A stretch of 64,000 nt of DNA from an uncultured Tateyamaria sp. GTDB taxonomy: Bacteria > Pseudomonadota > Alphaproteobacteria > Rhodobacterales > Rhodobacteraceae. Where the stretch lies: positions 1,797,251-1,861,250 of the forward strand of contig CANMVD010000001.1 in the NCBI GenBank assembly GCA_947501275.1, read 5' to 3'. A program made the translations under genes and the position numbers. The notes below the pieces were generated by a model. The model worked only from the letters and a program-made list of their open reading frames with translations, did not search any database and was not told the origin of the DNA. Positions 52,877 to 60,037 of the stretch are shown here, piece by piece (within the stretch, counting starts at the first letter, position 1; each line of letters begins with the position of its first letter).

Positions 52877-53227
52877 CTCTATGATTTCCCGGATTCCCAC
52901 TGCGCTTCCCAGCGGTTTGGGCCTTGAAGCCGGGACGTAGAATACACCATAAAGCAAGCGCTGGCCCCGTGGGTCAACTGGATAGAGCAGCCCCCTCCTA
53001 AGTGGCGACTTTTGCACAGTATAACTAATGTCTGCTTCGGCTGAAAAAACACTATTTTGTAACACTCGCAGCGAATGACGGCTTGCCACAGATACGCCCG
53101 GCCTGCAGGTGCCACCGGGCTTGAAGTAGTAGATGCAATGTCCGCTCTGGGCTGGCACCGGCCATTGGTGCTTGGCATGGTCAATTTATTAAACGTAACT
53201 GCCTTACCTTGGACATCAGTCCGGACT
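52877..53227. other. Gap containing a tRNA-like fragment
   Basis: There is no supported gene. The segment contains a truncated tRNA-Arg-like sequence at 52964-53003 and otherwise featureless sequence, consistent with a scar of an older integration event. Confidence 0.4.
52964..53003 (+). pseudogene. Truncated tRNA-Arg (CCT)-like 5' half
   Basis: GCCCCGT, then GGTCAACTGGATAGAGC and CCCCCTCCTAAG reproduce the acceptor 5' strand, D arm and anticodon arm of tRNA-Arg(CCU). The sequence diverges after the anticodon stem and no T arm or matching acceptor strand follows. It is likely a remnant of a tRNA used as an attachment site by an earlier element. Confidence 0.6.
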
Positions 53228-53494
53228 CTAAGGCCATTTCCAAGCGATCGCACCAAGGTAATTGCCGCTGGATACTGCGTTTACGGTGATGCGCTCCGGG
53301 CCATAGCCATCCGCTCGTCGGATCTTTCGATAGCTTCGCCTGTTCCTTGCGAGCCTGACGAGGCCTGACAGCGTCAAAACCAAAAAATCGCCTTCGTCTT
53401 TCAACGGAATCGAGTGTACTTCGTTCCAACCACTTTCCAGCGCTTCAGAGACCATGTCATAAGGGTTTCGCCGTTTTGGAAGCGCGTGTTTCAA
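53228..53494 (-). CDS. Possible small hypothetical protein near the relaxase gene
   Basis: This 88-residue frame starts with TTG at 53494 preceded by GAGGA at suitable spacing. It reads LPKRRNPYDMVSEALESG followed by a strand-rich basic segment. Protein-like composition and a good ribosome-binding site favour it; no similarity is known and the region is otherwise degraded, so confidence is low. Confidence 0.4.
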   Translation of the reverse strand: MKHALPKRRNPYDMVSEALESGWNEVHSIPLKDEGDFLVLTLSGLVRLARNRRSYRKIRRADGYGPERITVNAVSSGNYLGAIAWKWP

Positions 53495-53652
53495 ACCGTG
53501 TCCTCAAATACTTGCTTTTTGGCAGCTATGTGTTCCACCCCGGTTTCGCAATGGGTCTGTTGAAGGTGTGCAAGAGGACCTGCCTGAACTCTTTGCTTTC
53601 TTGCAAGAACAGCTCCACGAAGCATGTTGAGAACAAAAGCGATAACGTAACG

Positions 53653-56352
53653 TTATCCCAAAGACGGACCAGATCGATTGCGTTTCTGTTCCCGTTCATT
53701 GCTGCGCCCAATGCCCAGAGCCCATTTCGGTCGATCTTCATGGCTGACATACAGTCGCATGTCATCGCGATGGCGCGTCAAAGCGACATAGGCCAGATGA
53801 TCATCCATTGTACGTGAGGCCAGAACATATGATTGATCCACCGTCGCGCCTTGCGACTTGTGGATAGTCACAGCGTAGCCATGATCAAAACTGCGGTACT
53901 GCTGCGGGTCGAAGTTCATCCGCCGTCTTACGTCTCCATCGAGATCGACACGAATGCTGCCATCATCGGCCTCAACCACTGTGCCGAGCATGCCATTTTT
54001 GACACCCAGTTCCTTGTCGTTGCGCCCAAACACAATCCTGTCCCCCGCCGCCATCGCACGCGGACCTGTATCGGTTTGATATAACGTCTCAGGCGGTGCG
54101 TGTTGATCTCGTATGGCCGCCCTAATCGATTGATTGAGAGCGTGCACATCCTTGCGGCGGTGCGCAAAAGCAAGCCGCGTCTGCGTTCCGTCACTTGTGG
54201 CGGTATCCATGGCATAGCGTTCGGTGAGAGCTTCTATCGCATTGTCGGGTGTTTCTTCCGTGCTCACGGTGTTGCGTTTTGCATATGCTGCAACCGCCTT
54301 TGGCACATTCCCAACCGCTAGATCCTTTGACGCCTGCTTTTGCCAATCTGCGCGTTGCCGGTGGATTTCTGTAAGGCGCGCGGCACCGTGTTTCTCGACC
54401 AGATCGCGGAAGGGCGTGCCAGCCTCAATCGGTTGTAGCTGGTCAGGATCACCAACGAGCACAAGTTTGGCCCCGATGTCATCCAGCTTTGAGGTCACGC
54501 GTGCCATTTGTCGCGTTCCGAGCATTCCCGCTTCGTCCAAAACCAAAACATCGTTCCGCGCAATAGGCTCATGCCCGTTCTGCCATGCCGTTTCCAGCGA
54601 CGCCAATGTGCGGCTCTTGATACCAGATGCGCTTTCCAACCCGTCCGCTGCTTTGCCCGCCAATGCTGCACCGTGCACTGTCAGGCCTTGTCGCTCCCAA
54701 GCATCCCGCGCCGTTGCAAGCATCGTGCTTTTCCCCGCACCGGCCAGACCCACAACGGATGTGAGTTGCTGCCCGGAAAGAACGTGCTGCAAGGCCGCTC
54801 GTTGTTCACCGCTCAGTTGCCCATCAAAGGCGCGTTGCATTTGCTTGTCCTGCCTGCGCATGGCCGAGGTTATATGCGCTTGATCAACTGCCACTCCCCG
54901 CGTGCCCGCCATTTGAGCCGCATTCGCCTCCAAGGTCGCAACAGCCTTTTGATACTCCCGGGTTGTAAAGCGTCTTGCACCGTCATCGCGTAGTGCCATC
55001 ACATCGGGTGAGGCGAGCGCTGCGTCAGACAAGGACTGCAACTGCATTGGATCATCAATACGTTTGGCCAGCGCGCGCAGGACATCAACACGGCTAAATG
55101 TGGCCCGTGTGTGCGACAGGTATTCCACAATATGTCCCGGGTTGGCTCTAAGTACGTCCGTTGTGTACGGAATGTCGTCCTTTGGCTGAATGAGGGTTTG
55201 GCGTGGATCACGTCTTGCTGCGTTAAAGTGTTTGCGTGCCTGCGCGTGTTGCCGTTCTTGATCTAGCTTGCGGCGCTCCGCCAAGTGCCGCTCAATCAAG
55301 CGATCCTGTTCGGCGCGATCTGCCTGTTTCGCTGCAGCGGCTTCTATCTGCAGCCGTTGAACCGTCGCGTCAAAGCGCCCGGTCACTTTGAGGAACGCGG
55401 CGCGAATGCCTTTGGGCCGTGCGCGTTTTGCGGTGCGCAATCGCTCTTCTTCGCGTTTCCTTTGCGCCGTTATGAGCGCAGCACGTTCTGCGCGTTGTCG
55501 CTCCACTAGGGCCGAACGTTGAGTTTCGAAAGCGCGATCTGTCTCGGTGCTTGGTGGGCGTTTCAGATCGGAGAGTTGTGCTTGAACGTCCGCGACGGAA
55601 GGAAAGCCTGTTTCCGGCCCCAAGCGCGTACGCAGCTCTTTGGGGCGTACACCAGTCCAGCGCGACAGAGACCAGACCTTGCCATTCGCATCCACGGCGA
55701 CAAAACCCCGTCGAGAGCCGCGCGCAAGGATATAGCCCTGGTCGCGCAGAGCCGCTTCAAAGCTTTGCCGATTGTCCGATCCCACCCAACAGGCTTGGAA
55801 CATCGCTTTGAGCGCCTCTGGGTCACGCCGCTCACGCTTGGCTTGCTGCGCTTCAGCGCGGGAGTAGTTTTGGGTGCGCGCGTCGCCATCCTGCTTGAAC
55901 CCATCCGGCATGTCCCATTCATGCGCCAGATACAGATCGCGCGAGAGTCCAAAGAGCTTACGTTTGTAATGCGACAGGTTGATCGCCTTCATCTGGCCCG
56001 CATCGACTTTGGACCAGACGCAATGGGCATGACGGCGGCCGTTCTTCTCATGGAACACAACGGCCTTTGGTTGACCGGACAACCCGAGTTCACGTTCGAC
56101 AGTTGCGATGGTGGCCTCAAAAGTCGCCACGCTGACCGAGGCCAATGGCGGCGGGCTCAGCGACAAGGAGAACAGATATTTTTTACAGCGCGTGCCGGTC
56201 GCAATGGCTTCGGCTTCCGCAAAAGCACCAAACAAATCCTGAGCCAGAAACCCCTCAACGGCATGTACCGTGACGTGATCGTTATCGCGCGGGTTCAGCA
56301 AATGTCGCGCCAGCTCTGCGCCGTATGCGCGCTCATTGCCCTCAAGGATCAT
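53653..56352 (-). CDS. Relaxase-helicase (MobP-type relaxase fused to TraA/RecD-like helicase)
   Basis: This 899-residue protein starts DNA transfer by nicking oriT and unwinds the strand. The N-terminal relaxase domain has HEKNGRRHAHCVW (His101, His108, His110 as the metal-binding set). The C-terminal superfamily 1 helicase has Walker A GLAGAGKST near residue 535, LDEAGML, GDPDQLQPIE and ending TIHKSQGATVD. Its ATG overlaps the mobC stop by four bases (56349-56352). It is the main transfer gene of the element; the coupling ATPase is at 17102-18517. Confidence 0.9.
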   Translation of the reverse strand: MILEGNERAYGAELARHLLNPRDNDHVTVHAVEGFLAQDLFGAFAEAEAIATGTRCKKYLFSLSLSPPPLASVSVATFEATIATVERELGLSGQPKAVVFHEKNGRRHAHCVWSKVDAGQMKAINLSHYKRKLFGLSRDLYLAHEWDMPDGFKQDGDARTQNYSRAEAQQAKRERRDPEALKAMFQACWVGSDNRQSFEAALRDQGYILARGSRRGFVAVDANGKVWSLSRWTGVRPKELRTRLGPETGFPSVADVQAQLSDLKRPPSTETDRAFETQRSALVERQRAERAALITAQRKREEERLRTAKRARPKGIRAAFLKVTGRFDATVQRLQIEAAAAKQADRAEQDRLIERHLAERRKLDQERQHAQARKHFNAARRDPRQTLIQPKDDIPYTTDVLRANPGHIVEYLSHTRATFSRVDVLRALAKRIDDPMQLQSLSDAALASPDVMALRDDGARRFTTREYQKAVATLEANAAQMAGTRGVAVDQAHITSAMRRQDKQMQRAFDGQLSGEQRAALQHVLSGQQLTSVVGLAGAGKSTMLATARDAWERQGLTVHGAALAGKAADGLESASGIKSRTLASLETAWQNGHEPIARNDVLVLDEAGMLGTRQMARVTSKLDDIGAKLVLVGDPDQLQPIEAGTPFRDLVEKHGAARLTEIHRQRADWQKQASKDLAVGNVPKAVAAYAKRNTVSTEETPDNAIEALTERYAMDTATSDGTQTRLAFAHRRKDVHALNQSIRAAIRDQHAPPETLYQTDTGPRAMAAGDRIVFGRNDKELGVKNGMLGTVVEADDGSIRVDLDGDVRRRMNFDPQQYRSFDHGYAVTIHKSQGATVDQSYVLASRTMDDHLAYVALTRHRDDMRLYVSHEDRPKWALGIGRSNEREQKRNRSGPSLG

Positions 56353-56783
56353 GACTTTGCTCCCAGAGCAGACATCAGCAACGTGCGTATCTCCAGCAAA
56401 TGCGCATTGGCCTCGCCGATCTGAGCCTTGGTCTCAGCGTCTTCGATGAACGCACCTACATTGGCATGATAGGCTAGCTGGTTGAGATTGCTGGCGATCC
56501 GGGATTGCCCGAGCAGCGCCAAGGCTTCCGCAATGGCCTTCTTGTTGGCCACCGGGTCGTTTGCACGCTTTGCCCGTTTGCGTGCGTCTTCTGCAAAGAG
56601 ACACACGCGCGCATAGGCACTCAACGTCATGCCCGCAGCCAGCGCTTCCAACTCTGCGCGTTCAGCCGGAGTGAGGCGCAGGGTGAGAGGCGACAATGCG
56701 CGTCGATTGCCGGGCTTTGCCACAACTGCTTTTTTGAAAGCCAACTTGGCCGGGCTCAAACCAGAGGTCACTGCGCGCGTCAT
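56349..56783 (-). CDS. mobC: MobC-like mobilization accessory protein
   Basis: The 144-residue protein has a basic N-terminus and a ribbon-helix-helix-like DNA-binding region (LSPLTLRLTPAERAELEALA). The C-terminal helices are alanine-rich (IAEALALLGQSRIASNLNQL), as in MobC/TraJ relaxosome proteins. It overlaps the relaxase gene by four bases, and helps melt oriT for the relaxase. The oriT is expected in the region upstream (56784-57299). Confidence 0.82.
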   Translation of the reverse strand: MTRAVTSGLSPAKLAFKKAVVAKPGNRRALSPLTLRLTPAERAELEALAAGMTLSAYARVCLFAEDARKRAKRANDPVANKKAIAEALALLGQSRIASNLNQLAYHANVGAFIEDAETKAQIGEANAHLLEIRTLLMSALGAKS

Positions 56784-56980
56784 GGCGAAGGCTCCGGCGC
56801 ATCCTGGTTTTGAACAGGTTCAACGTCTTCGAAATCGTCATCGGGCTGCGCCTTCGAAGCATTCTCAAAAGCCTCAAGCCTGTGGATAACTTCCGGCTCC
56901 GCCTTGAGAATTTCTGACCAATTCTCTAATTCTTCTAGTACAGCGTGCGCACCAAAGGGTTCTAGGTTGTTCTCCTCCGG
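56780..56980 (-). other. Open acidic frame before mobC without a usual start codon
   Basis: A minus-strand frame of about 60 codons ends in TGA overlapping the mobC ATG by four bases. It reads ...LEELENWSEILKAEPEVIH... and ends EDVEPVQNQDAPEPSP. GGAGGAG lies at the upstream end, but no ATG, GTG or TTG is in frame. It may be a gene that has lost its start codon or uses an unusual one. Confidence 0.35.
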
Positions 56981-57299
56981 TGCACCACAACACTAATTTT
57001 TTAGTATCTTTTACAATGGCTTAGATTCTAAGTTCGTTTTTGATCCACCATTTGATCCACCAAGCTTGGTGCGTTCGCTAGGTGCTTTCCAAAAGGGCAG
57101 CTTACACCGATCTGCTGAACAGGTTCCCAAATGCAACTCTTGGCGCGGCAGCAGCAAAAAGCAAACAAACGAAAATCTGAGCACCCAATGGTTTGCTTGA
57201 TCATAGCTTGAGATGATCATTGGGACGTTCTACAGTTTCAAAAAATTGTCGACTTAAGTTGGCACAGGACTCAGGCATCAGACGGGTAGTTTTTGTAGT
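56784..57299. other. Candidate oriT / control region between mobC and the methyltransferase gene
   Basis: This 516-bp gene-poor region holds several repeats. A tandem 12-bp repeat TTTGATCCACCA lies at 57039-57050 and 57051-57062. A perfect 14-bp palindrome CACCAAGCTTGGTG spans 57058-57071. GATCAT at about 57199-57204 faces ATGATC at about 57213-57218. The mobC-proximal part also carries a startless open frame, reported separately. No nic site can be identified by eye. Confidence 0.45.
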
Positions 57300-58355
57300 T
57301 TGAAAATCAAAGATGGAAATCCACTAGTCACAAAGCCAACAGCCGTTGACCTGTTTTGCGGGGCTGGGGGGCTGACCCTCGGGTTGAAGCAAGCAGGGTT
57401 TGATGTCGTGGGCGGTGTCGAGCTAGTTCCTTTGGCAGCGAAAACTTACCAAAAGAATCATCCAGAGGTCATCTGTATTCAGCAAGACATCCGAGAAGTT
57501 TCAGGTCGAGACCTTCTCAAGAAGGTAGGTGAGAAGAAAGGTCAACTCGACCTTCTAGCTGGTTGTCCACCGTGTCAGGGTTTTTCAACGCTGCGGACCC
57601 GAAACAGATCACTTTCGGTAGATGACAATCGCAATGACCTGTTGTTCGAATTTTTGAGATTAACAAGAGAGATTCGGCCAAAGTCTGTAATGATGGAAAA
57701 CGTCCCAGCGCTAGCGCGTGATGTACGCATGCAGGAGTTCGCAGATCAGTTATCAAAGTTGGGCTACTTCATTGATGAGAACAGCGTCCGGATAGAAAAC
57801 GCAGCTGACTATGGCGTACCTCAGCGACGACGGAGAATGATCCTACTTGCTTCGCTAAGTGGAAGGGTCGGTGTTGCCAAGAAAGCAGATAAGGTGACTG
57901 TTCGAAAGTGCCTAGCAGATGCGAAGCTGCATCCCGTTGGCTTCTCGAAAGATCCACTTCACGATCACAAACCGAAAAGAAAACCTCACGTCGAGGAGAT
58001 AATCCGAAGCATACCGAAAAATGGTGGGTCAAGAGCGTCTCTACCGGATCATCTTGTACTCGATTGCCACAGAGGAACCAATCCAGGCTTTAAAGACGTC
58101 TACGGTCGGATGTCTTGGGACGACGTAGCCCCAACAATTACAAGTGGATGCGGCAACCCATCAAAGGGTAGGTATCTTCATCCCGATGAAGATCGTGCAA
58201 TTAGTCTGAGAGAAGCGGCATTGCTTCAAACGTTTCCACCTGACTACTTCTTTGACCTTTCAGAAGGTAGAGGGAAAGCGGCGCTTATGATCGGTAACGC
58301 ACTACCGCCTGAGTTTATCAGACGGCATGCTGAACTGGTCTACCGAAAAGCCTAG
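57300..58355 (+). CDS. C5-cytosine DNA methyltransferase
   Basis: This 351-residue type II-like enzyme has motif I DLFCGAGG (17-24) and motif IV with the catalytic Cys92 in GCPPCQGFS. ENVP (133-136) is motif VI, QRRRR (175-179) is motif VIII, and GNALPP near 332 is motif X. The only in-frame start is TTG at 57300. No cognate endonuclease is next to it; instead the convergent operon encodes a GHKL ATPase/kinase and receiver protein, with only a 2-bp gap between stops. The target recognition site cannot be read. Confidence 0.93.
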   Translation: MKIKDGNPLVTKPTAVDLFCGAGGLTLGLKQAGFDVVGGVELVPLAAKTYQKNHPEVICIQQDIREVSGRDLLKKVGEKKGQLDLLAGCPPCQGFSTLRTRNRSLSVDDNRNDLLFEFLRLTREIRPKSVMMENVPALARDVRMQEFADQLSKLGYFIDENSVRIENAADYGVPQRRRRMILLASLSGRVGVAKKADKVTVRKCLADAKLHPVGFSKDPLHDHKPKRKPHVEEIIRSIPKNGGSRASLPDHLVLDCHRGTNPGFKDVYGRMSWDDVAPTITSGCGNPSKGRYLHPDEDRAISLREAALLQTFPPDYFFDLSEGRGKAALMIGNALPPEFIRRHAELVYRKA

Positions 58356-58357
58356 CT

Positions 58358-60037
58358 TCAGAGTTCCTTTCGAAATGGTTCAAACTCGTCAAACCCAATC
58401 CGTATCATTCCTTGACTGACGGCTTGTGCGGCTCTGAGCGCTCTCTTGTATTTTAGGTTAGCCAGCCACCTGTACCTTGTCCCGCTGGCGTCCTTCACGA
58501 AGTACTGACTTTTTCCACTATCAAATCGTATCGCAACCCCGCCAACTCTCTTGTTCAACTCTCCGAAGTTGAGAATGATTGATCGAGTGTAAGTCTTGCT
58601 AGTCGGAACTGTCAGACAGACTAGCTTCTTGGTACCTGGCATCTCGCAATGAGGTACTACATGGTCATGTGTGTCATTATCGATTTCCATTGGAACAAAG
58701 AAAAATGCTCCCGTGCCTCTGCCTGCGTCGCAAGTGGCTTGGAGGCAAAGTAGGTACCCACGCTTGTTTGAATAGAGTACCGAGCCCAAATCTAGTCGAA
58801 GTCGGGATCGTTTCTGGCGAGTGCTTAGCTCGTGTACTTTTGAGTTTGTCAAAAGTGAAAATTCAAGCATCGCAGCTCTGGCATCACCACTGTTCTCAAA
58901 GAAAACGTTGGAGAAGTTCTTCTTGAGCTTATCCTTACCGGGTAGGGAGGCCATTCGCTTATGAACTGCGAGCGACATTTTTTTTCGCTTTTCCGGTGAG
59001 GACAAGGAATGGTGCCCTTGGGTAACGATTTTGCAGATTTCCCTACTGTGGAGTTGCACCTCTTTTTCTGTCCCCTTGTTATCGAGGTATCGAAAATTGT
59101 GATCGGATGGACTTTGATCCATCGAACGGATCCGCCTTTCAATTGCTGGCCTAGTTATAAACTCTGCTGCAACTTGTGAACGGTCCACCTCTGACTTTAG
59201 AGAGCTTAGAACCACAGAGATGGCATACTCGACTGAGTCAGATGGTTCAGGCAAAAAAGCTCGATGATGAAAGAACGGGCCATCGAGTGTTGGATTAAAT
59301 TTTGACAACACATGATGTGTAGAATCTCGAATTGCAGAAATCGTACCAAGCGCTACGTTCGACAATAGACCTTTAGAGAGTTTTGAGAACTCTTCTAGCA
59401 AAGCTCCGGGTAGTTCTTTTTCAGAGACCTTTGTCGTTGTCGATTTTGCTCCAAGAGCCTTTTCCCGCCAGACAATGCGCAATCCAAATTTATTGACCAA
59501 AGCCCCATCGGCTTCCGCTACTTGATGGTCTTTCTCAAGTGTCTTGTTTAGACGCTCCATCAGTTTCTTGAAGATCGAAACTCTATCCGGGTTGCCGGTG
59601 TAGATACCGATTAGGCGCAATCGACCACCTGCTTCCTGATCGAAATCAAGAATACTTTGGATCAGCTTAGTGGCTAACTCACCGTCATCTCCCTTGTTCA
59701 TATGCCAATCCAGCGAAACAATATCTGCACGGTTGGCCACTCGAGCGAGATTCGCAACAACCTCATTTTCAGAGCCTTCTGGGTTCACAACTGAGCATAC
59801 TAAACCTGCTTCAAGCGCGGTTCTTACCAAGCCTTTTGCATCAAGTGGGTGCGACTTCCTCGCTTCTGGAACTTCTATCGGCTTGCTCTCACTTCGCGTC
59901 TTAGTCATCCGGTTTGGAGAAACCACTTCTCCCTTTGGTCCCGCGTCGGGCACAGATGATAAGGGCTCGTCATCGACCACGATCATCGTGTGGGCAAAGG
60001 CACCGGCGGCTTTGGCTTGATCAACAGTAAATGACAT
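58358..60037 (-). CDS. Receiver-domain protein with unknown C-terminal effector
   Basis: This 559-residue protein has a divergent two-component receiver at its N-terminus. Acidic VVDDE is at residues 20-24, a roughly 60-residue insertion follows, and the phosphoacceptor Asp110 is in VSLDWHM. Thr146 lies in IGIYTGN. Residues 230-559 form an unassigned domain of mixed helices and strands. Its ATG shares one base with the upstream kinase stop (TAATG at 60035-60039), so the two are coexpressed. It is probably the output partner of the kinase-like protein. Confidence 0.75.
   Translation of the reverse strand: MSFTVDQAKAAGAFAHTMIVVDDEPLSSVPDAGPKGEVVSPNRMTKTRSESKPIEVPEARKSHPLDAKGLVRTALEAGLVCSVVNPEGSENEVVANLARVANRADIVSLDWHMNKGDDGELATKLIQSILDFDQEAGGRLRLIGIYTGNPDRVSIFKKLMERLNKTLEKDHQVAEADGALVNKFGLRIVWREKALGAKSTTTKVSEKELPGALLEEFSKLSKGLLSNVALGTISAIRDSTHHVLSKFNPTLDGPFFHHRAFLPEPSDSVEYAISVVLSSLKSEVDRSQVAAEFITRPAIERRIRSMDQSPSDHNFRYLDNKGTEKEVQLHSREICKIVTQGHHSLSSPEKRKKMSLAVHKRMASLPGKDKLKKNFSNVFFENSGDARAAMLEFSLLTNSKVHELSTRQKRSRLRLDLGSVLYSNKRGYLLCLQATCDAGRGTGAFFFVPMEIDNDTHDHVVPHCEMPGTKKLVCLTVPTSKTYTRSIILNFGELNKRVGGVAIRFDSGKSQYFVKDASGTRYRWLANLKYKRALRAAQAVSQGMIRIGFDEFEPFRKEL

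Noticed and set aside
55519..56424. Plus-strand frame of 301 codons antisense to the relaxase gene
   Set aside because: The relaxase domain motifs are on the minus strand; the plus frame is composition-driven.
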